Source: Chrysosporum bergii ANA360D
GTDB taxonomy: Bacteria; Cyanobacteriota; Cyanobacteriia; Cyanobacteriales; Nostocaceae
DNA: 50,382 nt
Assembly (NCBI RefSeq): GCF_029891735.1
Contig: NZ_JANQDH010000114.1
Coordinates: 1-50,382 of the forward strand
Direction of reading: 5' to 3'
Shown: piece after piece, positions 36,297 through 44,431 of the stretch
Position numbering within the stretch: the first letter of the stretch is position 1
How the letters are laid out: each line of letters opens with the position of its first letter
Program-made: the position numbers and the translations under genes
Notes under the pieces: model-generated
Databases searched by the model: none
What the model saw: the letters and a program-made list of their open reading frames with translations, nothing else
What the model was told of the DNA's origin: nothing

Positions 36297-37529
36297 ATGT
36301 TATTACCACTGTCTTCTCACAAGGTGATCGATTATCTGCAAAAAACAGGTATATGCTGCTCAGAAGATGGAGCATCAAAAGAATATCAGGTGATCAACAG
36401 TACCCAGCAGAATTTAAACTTACTAGTAACCCTGGCTGGTAATCAACACCTGCTGGTTAAACAAAAACGTCATGTTGATAATGGTTGTCATGAATTTTTT
36501 AATGAGTGGTTGTTCCACCAATTGCTACAGCAGTTTCCGGTTTTAGGAAACATTGCCGCAATTTCTCCATTAGTCCTACATTTTGACGCGGAAAATTCTA
36601 TCCTTGTTCGCAATTACCTCACTGAATATTCTGAACTCGGTGAATTTTATGATCATAACGATATTTACCCCCCAGCAATTGCTAGCGCCATTGGAACTAC
36701 ACTAGCAGAACTACATCGTGCTACCTTCCAACACCGAGAATATCGTAACTTTATGGCCACAGCGCCTGAAGGGCAATTTCGCTATAGCTTTTACAATCCC
36801 GCCCAGGGGGTAGATTCCATTAACCCAGAAATATTTGGTACTGTTCCCACCGAGGCGTTAAAATTTTACCTTCTTTATCAACGTTATGAGAGTTTAGCAT
36901 CGGCGATCGCAGATTTGGCTTATGAATGGCAACCCTGCTGCTTAACTCACAACGACTTAAATTTAAGTAACATTTTAATTCATTCTCGTTGGCATCAGTT
37001 AGATAATTGCCTGGTGAGACTGATTGACTGGGAAGCGTGTGGTTGGGGAGATCCCGCTTTTGATTTGGGTAGTCTCATGGCCAGCTATTTAAGCATTTGG
37101 CTGAGTAGCTTGGTAGTAGATCCCGCCATTGAGTTAGAAGAGTCTTTGCACTTAGCCATGACACCCTTAGAGGTGCTGCAACCTTCATTATTAGCCCTAA
37201 TCCGGGCTTATCTCAGTGGCTTTCCCAGGATTTTAGAGTACCGCAGTGACTTTCTTGTGCGAGTTATCCAGTTTACAGGACTGGGGCTAATTCATCAAAT
37301 TCAAGCAACAATTAATTTTCGTAAATACTTCGGCAATACTGAAATTTTTATGTTACAAATGGCTAAAAATCTCCTCACCGTACCCGAACAATCTGTACTG
37401 AGTGTTTTTGGGGTTTCTCAGGAGCAGATTCTCCAGCCTTTGGCAAAAACATCTCAACTCCCGCAACCCAAAACAGAACAGCAGTTAATTCCTCTTTATC
37501 ACGCAAAAACTCGCCTGCGGGGTTGTTAA
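36297..37529 (+). CDS. APH-fold kinase-like phosphotransferase
   Basis: From ATG 36297 the 410-residue protein is an aminoglycoside-phosphotransferase-fold kinase with all core residues: ATP Lys55 (LLVKQKR), helix-C Glu70, catalytic loop THNDLNLSN (H218, D220, N225) and metal Asp244 (LIDWEACGWGDPAFDLGS). The substrate is unknown. Such proteins are paired with HopA1-family proteins in thioviridamide-type and class V lanthipeptide gene clusters, where the pair is implicated in dehydrating Ser/Thr; here a HopA1-family gene follows by 48 nt. An in-frame ATG at 36255 exists, but AGGA at 36285-36288 favours 36297. Confidence 0.85.
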   Translation: MLLPLSSHKVIDYLQKTGICCSEDGASKEYQVINSTQQNLNLLVTLAGNQHLLVKQKRHVDNGCHEFFNEWLFHQLLQQFPVLGNIAAISPLVLHFDAENSILVRNYLTEYSELGEFYDHNDIYPPAIASAIGTTLAELHRATFQHREYRNFMATAPEGQFRYSFYNPAQGVDSINPEIFGTVPTEALKFYLLYQRYESLASAIADLAYEWQPCCLTHNDLNLSNILIHSRWHQLDNCLVRLIDWEACGWGDPAFDLGSLMASYLSIWLSSLVVDPAIELEESLHLAMTPLEVLQPSLLALIRAYLSGFPRILEYRSDFLVRVIQFTGLGLIHQIQATINFRKYFGNTEIFMLQMAKNLLTVPEQSVLSVFGVSQEQILQPLAKTSQLPQPKTEQQLIPLYHAKTRLRGC

Positions 37530-37577
37530 AAACATCAAGCGTCCACTGTGTTTGTGTAATTTTTACCAGGTTATATC

Positions 37578-38663
37578 ATGATCAATTCTTCTACCAGTTC
37601 CTTGCAAACTTCCCTACTTGATATTGCTAGTAATATCGAGATAAAGTCCAATTTTGCTATTTACCATCCCAAATATAAACCCTATGGTCTACCAGGGAAA
37701 GTAGCACACAGATTTAAACATAATTCTCTGGAATTACAGCATAAATATCTGAATTTATTAATGCGAAATTTCCTGTACGGCATCTATTACAATGGATCTC
37801 TACAAAGCACTTTAGCAGTTAACATCAAAACAGCTAATTGCTTGCGATATCAACATTTAGAAACTAATTCTATTGGGGATGTTGACTGGGAATTTTACAA
37901 ACAATTAGATAACAACAATCACGGTAAAGGTTATTTTGACCCCCATTGGCAAGTGTTAACCTTAGAACCGGATGGTACTATAGCAGTTAGTAAGGGCGGT
38001 TTGACAGTGTATGTAGAGCCAGACTGTCATTTACAACCCGGTAAAAAATCTGCCAAGGTGGGAGAATCAGTAGCTATTTGGATGCCTAAAAATCGCGTCC
38101 AGAAGGGCTGTTACTTAGCAGTGAGTAACGTGGGACAAGAACGGCGAAGTAACCCAGATGGGGATTTGGGTAATGGACGAATCCATTTTAATTTTACCCC
38201 ATCTGGTGCGATCGCTTGCATGGATGGACTGACCCAACAACTCAATGCCGCCAATATTCCTTTTACTTTTCAGGTGCTTTATAATCCTTTGGTATACAGA
38301 CGCTATGACTCTGGTGTACTTTATTTTGAACGCCATGAATATCCAGCAATTCGCAAAGTTCTTCGGGTTATTTATAGAGAGTATCAATGTCATTTTCAAG
38401 CTAAAATACCCTTGTTTACTAAATTTTTAGCCCCAGGACTGAGTTTAGCCGAAGAACCAAGCCAAAAATTTGCCCCCCAGGAAAGTTTTGGGCTCAACCG
38501 TTGTCAAATTGTCGCCAATGCTTTGTTAGAAGCTTGGCAAAAGGGTAAAAATACAACAGATGAACGCATGAAATTAATTAATCAACATTTTGCCCATCAT
38601 ATGGTTGACTTACAGCGTCCCTACCTCAACCCCGGTTCTGAGGATATCTACCAACCTTTGTGA
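37578..38663 (+). CDS. T3SS effector HopA1-family protein
   Basis: The 361-residue protein matches the HopA1-family proteins seen in cyanobacteria and RiPP clusters: an N-terminal [11 protein letters not shown], a [15 protein letters not shown] block, [17 protein letters not shown] and the C-terminal [32 protein letters not shown] and [17 protein letters not shown]. It is not secreted by a type III system in cyanobacteria; the name reflects homology to a Pseudomonas effector domain. In RiPP pathways it works with the APH-like kinase. It sits 48 nt after the kinase and 2 nt before the thioesterase gene, so all three are probably one operon. Confidence 0.82.
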   Translation: MINSSTSSLQTSLLDIASNIEIKSNFAIYHPKYKPYGLPGKVAHRFKHNSLELQHKYLNLLMRNFLYGIYYNGSLQSTLAVNIKTANCLRYQHLETNSIGDVDWEFYKQLDNNNHGKGYFDPHWQVLTLEPDGTIAVSKGGLTVYVEPDCHLQPGKKSAKVGESVAIWMPKNRVQKGCYLAVSNVGQERRSNPDGDLGNGRIHFNFTPSGAIACMDGLTQQLNAANIPFTFQVLYNPLVYRRYDSGVLYFERHEYPAIRKVLRVIYREYQCHFQAKIPLFTKFLAPGLSLAEEPSQKFAPQESFGLNRCQIVANALLEAWQKGKNTTDERMKLINQHFAHHMVDLQRPYLNPGSEDIYQPL

Positions 38664-38665
38664 TC

Positions 38666-39091
38666 ATGTCTTTTACTTATAACCGGACTATTCGTTTTCA
38701 AGATACAGATGCTGCCGGAGTAGTTTATTTTGCTAATGTATTGTGTATTTGTCATGAAGCTTACGAAGCATCTTTAGAAGCATCGGGTATTGATATCAAA
38801 TCTTTTTTTACTCATCCATCAGTAGGCTTTCCGATTCTTCATGCTAATGTAGATTTTTTCCGCCCCATGTTCTGTGGGGACAAACTGACCATTAGTTTAA
38901 TTTCTCACCAACTGGGTGGGAATAAGTTTGAGGTTATTTATGATATCATAGTTGAAGATGTCCTAGTGGCTAAAGCTGTGACTAGACACGTGTGTATTAA
39001 TACCATAACTAGAAATAAGCAGGATTTATCCGCTGACATGATCCAGTGGTTAGAAGCAAACCGCCCAGACCCATCAGGGGATATCTTGTAG
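38666..39091 (+). CDS. 1,4-dihydroxy-2-naphthoyl-CoA hydrolase
   Basis: The 141-residue hot-dog-fold thioesterase (4HBT type) contains [31 protein letters not shown] with the catalytic Asp, then [16 protein letters not shown]. It hydrolyses DHNA-CoA to DHNA in phylloquinone synthesis. A GTG at 38660 overlaps the HopA1 stop; ATG 38666 gives the family start ([15 protein letters not shown]) and is preferred. Its 3' end overlaps menE, transcribed from the other strand, by 18 nt. Confidence 0.92.
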   Translation: MSFTYNRTIRFQDTDAAGVVYFANVLCICHEAYEASLEASGIDIKSFFTHPSVGFPILHANVDFFRPMFCGDKLTISLISHQLGGNKFEVIYDIIVEDVLVAKAVTRHVCINTITRNKQDLSADMIQWLEANRPDPSGDIL

Positions 39092-40474
39092 ATATTCCCT
39101 AGTAATTTTTTCTAGGTATTGGCGGTTGATTTTTCCCTGGGAATTGCGGGGTAAAGTTGGTACAGAAATCCAATGTTTGGGAATTTTGAATTTACTGAGT
39201 TTCTTCTGTAGTTCTGCTTGCAATTTTAAGCTACAAACCCGGGTATCTTTGGGGATATAAATAGCTGTTACTGCTTCCCCCCAGTATTTATCTGGTACGC
39301 CGATGATACAAACATCAATTACCATTTCAGTTGATCTAATTGCTGCTTCAATTTCCCTAGGGTAGATGTTTTCACCGCCCGTGATGATTTTGTCGCTACT
39401 GCGCCCCACAATATTTAAATAACCTTGTGAATCTAAAAAACCTAGGTCGTCTACCTGTAAATAATCAACCTTTTCCCAGATGTGCGGATAGTAGCCCAGG
39501 GCTAATGATGGCCCTTGAATGGTGATATTGCCAATTTTATTAGCATTTAAAATTTCACCTTGTTGATTGCGAATCTTGACCTGTGCGTGTGGGAGAATTT
39601 GACCACTGTTGATTTTACCATTGAAAAAATCTTCTGGTTTAAGAGTGGCAATTTGAGAAGCTGTTTCCGTCATTCCATAAGTAGGCGCTAAACTGATACA
39701 GTGAAATCTGGCTTTTGCCAACAGTTCATCCCAGGCTGGCGCACCTCCTAAAAGTACAGTTTTAAATTGAGATAGCCACTTGGTTAATTCTGCATTTTCT
39801 AGTAACCGTTGTAATTGTGTGGGTACTAAAGATATAAAAAAATTACCCGGTTGAATATAATCTAGTTGACCAGATCCTAAAGTTTTAAATGGTAGGATAG
39901 CTAATTTGCCTCCTGTGGTGAAGGAACGCATAAACTGCATTAAGCCACTCACATGGTATAGCGGTAACACACAAAAAGAATTGACTGGCGTTATCTTAAA
40001 ATATTCTGTAAATCCCTGTACAGATGCCATGAGAGTTTCCCATGTATGGATAGCAAATTTAATCTTTCCCGATGAACCACCTGTGGGAATCATGATCAAT
40101 GGGTGAGAGGATAGATGATCAATTGCTGCTGCACAAGGTGGGGAATGGGTGGAGATGTTTATTTGTTCTCCGTCTCCCCAAATCAAGTCAGGCTGTACTA
40201 AATCTAAAACTTGTTGCCATTCCTTCTTACCCCAGTGTGGGTTACACAGAAAAACCTGACAACTAGCAGCACAAGCGGCCATGAAACCAGCTATAAATAC
40301 CACTGGTTCACGTTCCGCGAGTATGATTTTAGGAGTTCTGCCCAAGGCAAATTTAGCCTGAGCTTCTAAATATAATTTACAGGCTATTTCCTGGAGTTGA
40401 TAGTTATTTTCACAAATCAGAAAATCTCTGTTACTCAGTTCATGCCAATAAACTATAGGTGGTTGTATCAACAT
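39074..40474 (-). CDS. menE: o-Succinylbenzoate--CoA ligase
   Basis: The 466-residue adenylate-forming enzyme activates o-succinylbenzoate with CoA for phylloquinone. Motifs: the P-loop [60 protein letters not shown], and the C-terminal catalytic Lys in NSQGKINRQ. It overlaps menC by 7 nt at its start and the thioesterase by 18 nt at its end. Confidence 0.93.
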   Translation of the reverse strand: MLIQPPIVYWHELSNRDFLICENNYQLQEIACKLYLEAQAKFALGRTPKIILAEREPVVFIAGFMAACAASCQVFLCNPHWGKKEWQQVLDLVQPDLIWGDGEQINISTHSPPCAAAIDHLSSHPLIMIPTGGSSGKIKFAIHTWETLMASVQGFTEYFKITPVNSFCVLPLYHVSGLMQFMRSFTTGGKLAILPFKTLGSGQLDYIQPGNFFISLVPTQLQRLLENAELTKWLSQFKTVLLGGAPAWDELLAKARFHCISLAPTYGMTETASQIATLKPEDFFNGKINSGQILPHAQVKIRNQQGEILNANKIGNITIQGPSLALGYYPHIWEKVDYLQVDDLGFLDSQGYLNIVGRSSDKIITGGENIYPREIEAAIRSTEMVIDVCIIGVPDKYWGEAVTAIYIPKDTRVCSLKLQAELQKKLSKFKIPKHWISVPTLPRNSQGKINRQYLEKITREYLQDIP

Positions 40475-41451
40475 TTAAATAAGCTGTGTTCAGCACTTTC
40501 TAAAGAATTATTCATGCCAAAACCAACCGACCTATTTGACCGAGATAATTCTGCTGCTAGTTGAAGTGCTGCTTGTCTGCCAACAGATGTTTCAAATACT
40601 GAAGAAAATACCGCATCAATTTTATGTTGTTGGCAAAACTGCCGCAGACGAGAAGGTGAACCCGCTATCCCTGGTTTAATCACAAAAATCCCCCGCCAAC
40701 CTTTTTCAAAGCAGTCCTGAAGTTGTGTTAATGTAGCAACAGATTCATCTAAGGCGATGGCAGTTTTAAAATTAGCACTCAATTCCAGCATCTCTGAAAA
40801 CTTTTGCACAGGTAATGGTTGTTCAATAAATTCAACATTTGTTTGAACATGGTCACAAATCTCTAGCCAGAATTTAGCTTCTTCATAGCTCAGTCCAGCA
40901 TTGGCATCTAATCGCAATTTAGCAGCAGGTGGTAAACTACGGGTCAATAACTCAAAAATTTCCAACTCCTTAGTAGTTCCATCTACGCCAATTTTCCATT
41001 TAAACGTGCGATATCCTCGTTTCCACAGGGTTTTCCATTGGTTTAATGCCGCTTTTCCAGCTGGTAACAAACCAGTATATGTCAAAGATTCGGCATCCGG
41101 AGGAGAAGAACTGGGGAATAAGGGAAAAGAATCTTCCCGAACTGGCCACTTCCCCATTCCTGACAACGCCGACTCAAAAGCAAATTGACAAGCAGGTAAA
41201 CTATCCGGGATGGAGAAAATAACCTCTTCTGTGATTTCTCTCGGTAACTTGCAGCAAAAATCTAAAGCCTGTTTTAGAGTTTCCGAACCAAACCAACTAA
41301 TAGGGGCAATTTCTCCCCTTCCATAGCTACCCCTAGGATCACCCAGATGGATAATTATACCCTCACGGCTATGCCACATCCCATGACTAGTAACTAGGGG
41401 TTGTAAAAACCGTCTGCGATAGCAACGAAAATCAAAATGATAAACTTTCAC
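40468..41451 (-). CDS. menC: o-Succinylbenzoate synthase
   Basis: The 327-residue enolase-superfamily enzyme dehydrates SHCHC to o-succinylbenzoate. Seen: the KxK motif (TFKWKIGVDG), metal ligands in LRLDANAGLS, EFIEQPLPVQ and AIALDESVAT, and the second Lys in GIFVIKPGIAG. It lies between menA (48 nt upstream) and menE (7-nt overlap) in a menA-menC-menE transcription unit. Confidence 0.93.
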   Translation of the reverse strand: MKVYHFDFRCYRRRFLQPLVTSHGMWHSREGIIIHLGDPRGSYGRGEIAPISWFGSETLKQALDFCCKLPREITEEVIFSIPDSLPACQFAFESALSGMGKWPVREDSFPLFPSSSPPDAESLTYTGLLPAGKAALNQWKTLWKRGYRTFKWKIGVDGTTKELEIFELLTRSLPPAAKLRLDANAGLSYEEAKFWLEICDHVQTNVEFIEQPLPVQKFSEMLELSANFKTAIALDESVATLTQLQDCFEKGWRGIFVIKPGIAGSPSRLRQFCQQHKIDAVFSSVFETSVGRQAALQLAAELSRSNRSVGFGMNNSLESAEHSLFKC

Positions 41452-41499
41452 TCTCCAGCCCTCTTGGTTTCTGGGTTAAACAAATGCGTGAAACAAATT

Positions 41500-42405
41500 T
41501 TATCCACCCACCAACATAAATCCTACACCTAATAGCAAACAACACCAAAAATGGATATTCACCGCAATAAATTTACAATTACTTACCTTGTCCGGCAGAT
41601 GATGATTTTGTTGAACATGGCGGCATAACTGGAAAGCATAAGGTAAACTCAGCCAACTCAGCAACGTCCACCCTGGGAACATTCCCCACCACACAAACAG
41701 CAAAATTAAAGCATAAATACTACCTGTACACCCATACAGCACTTGGGCTGCTTTTGCTGTACCCAGACGAACAACAGGCGATCGCTTGCCGGCTGCTATG
41801 TCATCCTTAACTTGGTGAAAGTGTGAACAAAATAAAATTAAACTCGTGGCCATGCCCACAATCACCGAGGCTGCTAAACTAGTCATTGACCAACTTTGAG
41901 TTTGGCTGTAATATGCTGCTGCTATGGCCAAAGGGCCAAAGGCAAAAAAACAAATAATTTCCCCTAAACCCTGGTATCCTAAGCGAAAGGGCGGACCCTG
42001 GTATATGTAGCCCAAGGCGCAGCATAGGACAATTAAACCCACCACAGTAGGGTCATTTTGCCAAATACCGATGGCCATTATTCCCAGTAACCCAGTCACT
42101 AAACACAAGTTGCCTAACCAAAATATTAATAGCTTATTGCCGGTTAAGTTGACTAAAGAATGATGTTTATTTTTGTCAATTCCTGTTTCTGAATCAAATA
42201 CATCATTACTGATATTTTCCCAGGCTAAAATTAAAATTGCCCCGGCTATAAAAGTAGAAAATATTGCTAAATTAAAATTTTTTGTTTCTGAAAAAGCTAC
42301 TGCTGTTCCTACCCAAATGGGCATGATAGCAACACTATACATGGGCGGTTTAATTGCCGCCATCCATAATTTAATTTGAGGATTTGCCGCTGGTTTTTTC
42401 GTCAT
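41500..42405 (-). CDS. menA: DHNA phytyltransferase (UbiA family)
   Basis: The 301-residue membrane prenyltransferase attaches the phytyl chain to DHNA. It has the UbiA aspartate motifs NDVFDSETGID and KDDIAAGKRSPVVRLG and eight or so membrane segments. It is first in the menA-C-E unit and divergent from the isochorismate synthase gene. In cyanobacteria MenA uses phytyl diphosphate and yields demethylphylloquinone. Confidence 0.94.
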   Translation of the reverse strand: MTKKPAANPQIKLWMAAIKPPMYSVAIMPIWVGTAVAFSETKNFNLAIFSTFIAGAILILAWENISNDVFDSETGIDKNKHHSLVNLTGNKLLIFWLGNLCLVTGLLGIMAIGIWQNDPTVVGLIVLCCALGYIYQGPPFRLGYQGLGEIICFFAFGPLAIAAAYYSQTQSWSMTSLAASVIVGMATSLILFCSHFHQVKDDIAAGKRSPVVRLGTAKAAQVLYGCTGSIYALILLFVWWGMFPGWTLLSWLSLPYAFQLCRHVQQNHHLPDKVSNCKFIAVNIHFWCCLLLGVGFMLVGG

Positions 42406-42606
42406 CAGTCGTGATTAAGTCTTGATTATAGCGAATTTTGCCCAAGTGAGGTACATCCTTAGCAGGCAAGATGCCGACACTACAATACTTTGATCATTTT
42501 GTATCTCACGTGTTTAAGAAATGCTATATGTTGAAATGTTGTTATCAATCAAAACTTTATTCTATACTAAGCTGTGTAAGATTGAGCAAAGGAGGTGAGG
42601 TTATCC
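42406..42606. other. menA-menF intergenic region with MITE-like repeat
   Basis: This divergent promoter region contains the dispersed repeat copy at 42431-42510 and, after it, AAAGGAGGTGAG at 42588-42599, a very strong ribosome site for the TnpB-derived leader. No classical operator was recognised. Confidence 0.6.
42429..42512. repeat. Dispersed MITE-like repeat, copy 2
   Basis: It begins GCGAATTTTGCCCAAGTGAG at 42431 and ends TGTATCTCACG at 42510. It matches the repeat at 22038-22119 at both ends, with a diverged centre (TTAGCAGGCAAGATGCCGAC). Confidence 0.8.
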
Positions 42607-42759
42607 ATGTCAGTGTTCGAGGCGAAGCTAGAGGGAACTGCTGAAGAGTATAAGCTGCTAGGTAAAGCTATACGTACAGCTAGATTCATTTTAGCTTTAG
42701 CTGGGGGAGGATGTAAAAAACTTAACTTTAAAATAACTTTACTATTGCTAGATCCATGA
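42607..42759 (+). pseudogene. TnpB N-terminal remnant forming a leader ORF of the isochorismate synthase gene
   Basis: The ORF encodes 50 residues. The first 28 (MSVFEAKLEGTAEEYKLLGK, then AIRTARFI) match the N-terminus of IS200/IS605 TnpB; the rest (LALAGGGCKKLNFKITLLLLDP) does not, marking the deletion point near 42690. It has an excellent ribosome site (AAAGGAGGTGAG). Its TGA (42757-42759) overlaps the ATG (42756) of the next gene as ATGA, the classic coupling layout. It is dead as a nuclease but may be translated. Confidence 0.75.
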
Positions 42760-44171
42760 CAGTTTTACCATGTCGCCGCAACTTGTTTGTCAACCACCAG
42801 GAATTATACTATTTTCTGTTAAACGTTCAAGCCAATTGCCTCAAGAATCATTCTCGGCAAACTGTGAGTATTTCCCTCACCCTTGACTGGGTAGATCCCC
42901 TAGTCGTGTTAGATAAACTTACCCAAGTAGATAAAATAAATTTTTACTGGGAAAATCAGAGCCAAGGACAAGCGATCGCAGCCATTGATACCATAGAAAA
43001 ATTAGAAATAGATGGTAAAGAGCGTTTTGACCAAGCGGAAAATTTTATCAAATCTTGTTTAAAAAATATTATTAAGTTTGGTAACAGTAATTCCAATTTT
43101 GTCACCCCTCACTTTTTCTGTTATTTCAGCTTTTTTGAGCAAAATTCCCAAATAGATTATCCATTTCCATCAGCGACAATTTTTCTCCCTCGTTGGCAAA
43201 TAGCAGTTAAAAATCACAACTGCATATTAGTTAATAATGTAATTATCAAAGCCAATACCAACCTAGAAAATATTATCCAGGACTTGGATGATAAGGTTAG
43301 CCAAATTCAGTCTTTAGAATATTCTTTTACTAATTGGCAACAATTACCAAATAAACTAAGCCAACAATCTGTCACCCATGCTGAAGATTTTAAACGGGCA
43401 GTTGCATCAGCAGTAGAAAAAATTAGCTCTAGCTGTTTAAGTAAAATAGTCCTAGCCAATGCCTTAGATGTGACTTCAAGCCACTTTTTTCAAATCTTCA
43501 AATCATTAAATAATCTCCGTAAAATCCATCCCAATTGTTATATTTTCTCCACCAGCAACGGTAAAGGGCAAAACTTTATTGGTGCTAGTCCAGAAAGATT
43601 AATTAGCATTCACAATCAAAAATTAATCTCCGATGCCTTAGCAGGTTCTGCACCCAGAGGTAAAACCCCAGCTGAAGATGCTGCTTATGCCAACCTCCTA
43701 TTAAATAGCATCAAAGAAAGACACGAACATTCTTTAGTGATTGATTTCATTAATCAACGCCTAACCGAGCTAGGTTTGTTACCCCGAATATTAGCACCGC
43801 GCCTGAGACAATTATCTAACATCCAGCATTTATGGACACCAATTACAGCCACCGTTCCTGATGACATCCACCCCTTAAAGATTGTCTCCCAACTGCATCC
43901 CACCCCAGCAGTTGCCGGTGCGGCTAGAGATTTAGCCTGTGCTGAAATTCGTCATTACGAAAACTTCGAGAGGGGGTTATATGCTGCGCCTTTGGGTTGG
44001 ATAGATGCTGACGGTAACTGCGATTTTATAGTTAGCATTCGTTCCGCCCTCATAGATGGCGATCGCGCCAGGCTATATGCTGGTGCTGGTATCGTCGCCG
44101 ATTCAGACCCTGACCAAGAGTTGGCCGAAGTGCAGTTAAAACTACAAGCATTATTAAAAGCTATAGTTTAA
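42756..44171 (+). CDS. menF: Isochorismate synthase
   Basis: The 471-residue protein has a variable N-terminal half and the chorismate-binding fold C-terminally: SSCLSKIVLANALD, FIGASPERLISIHNQKLISDALAGSAPRG, LHPTPAVAGAARDLAC and YAGAGIVADSDPDQELAEVQLKLQALL. It converts chorismate to isochorismate, the entry step of phylloquinone synthesis. The start MTVLPCRRNLFV is family-like, but no own ribosome site is visible; the start overlaps the TnpB-derived leader. menD, menH and menB are not in the window. Confidence 0.93.
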   Translation: MTVLPCRRNLFVNHQELYYFLLNVQANCLKNHSRQTVSISLTLDWVDPLVVLDKLTQVDKINFYWENQSQGQAIAAIDTIEKLEIDGKERFDQAENFIKSCLKNIIKFGNSNSNFVTPHFFCYFSFFEQNSQIDYPFPSATIFLPRWQIAVKNHNCILVNNVIIKANTNLENIIQDLDDKVSQIQSLEYSFTNWQQLPNKLSQQSVTHAEDFKRAVASAVEKISSSCLSKIVLANALDVTSSHFFQIFKSLNNLRKIHPNCYIFSTSNGKGQNFIGASPERLISIHNQKLISDALAGSAPRGKTPAEDAAYANLLLNSIKERHEHSLVIDFINQRLTELGLLPRILAPRLRQLSNIQHLWTPITATVPDDIHPLKIVSQLHPTPAVAGAARDLACAEIRHYENFERGLYAAPLGWIDADGNCDFIVSIRSALIDGDRARLYAGAGIVADSDPDQELAEVQLKLQALLKAIV

Positions 44172-44200
44172 AACCTAGTTTAAAACCCATTGGTCAATTT

Positions 44201-44395
44201 TCAATCATTTCTTCTATCAGCCGGATCACCTTCAAAAGGTTGAACTCCTGTAGCTGGATAGTCATCATCTCTGGGGCTAAAAATTCTCGTAAATGCACCC
44301 AAGATATAGTTAATTACTTGCTGAAGAATATTTTTCATTGATTGAAGTATTTGCCCTATTTGTCCCGTTCTTCCCGTTCTTCCCGTTCTAAACAT
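44201..44395 (-). CDS. Small protein with RTG repeat N-terminus, function unknown
   Basis: The 64-residue protein starts MFRTGRTGRTGQIGQI, built from a 9-nt tandem repeat (GAACGGGAA type), then an amphipathic/hydrophobic segment (MKNILQQVINYILGAFTRIF) and an acidic tail (SPRDDDYPATGVQPFEGDPA). An AAGGAG site 8 nt before ATG 44395 supports the long start; Met20 (44338) would remove the repeat. I do not recognise a named family, though the tail looks conserved-protein-like. It lies between menF (convergent) and the GH65 gene. Confidence 0.6.
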   Translation of the reverse strand: MFRTGRTGRTGQIGQILQSMKNILQQVINYILGAFTRIFSPRDDDYPATGVQPFEGDPADRRND

Positions 44396-44431
44396 AAAAT
44401 CATCTCCTTAGAAAAAATTGCCAATTTATTC

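Noticed and set aside
36036-38663. A complete class V lanthipeptide or thioviridamide cluster
   Set aside because: No cyclase, YcaO, protease or exporter is near, and the possible precursor has no Cys and appears frameshifted. Only the kinase/HopA1 pair is supported.
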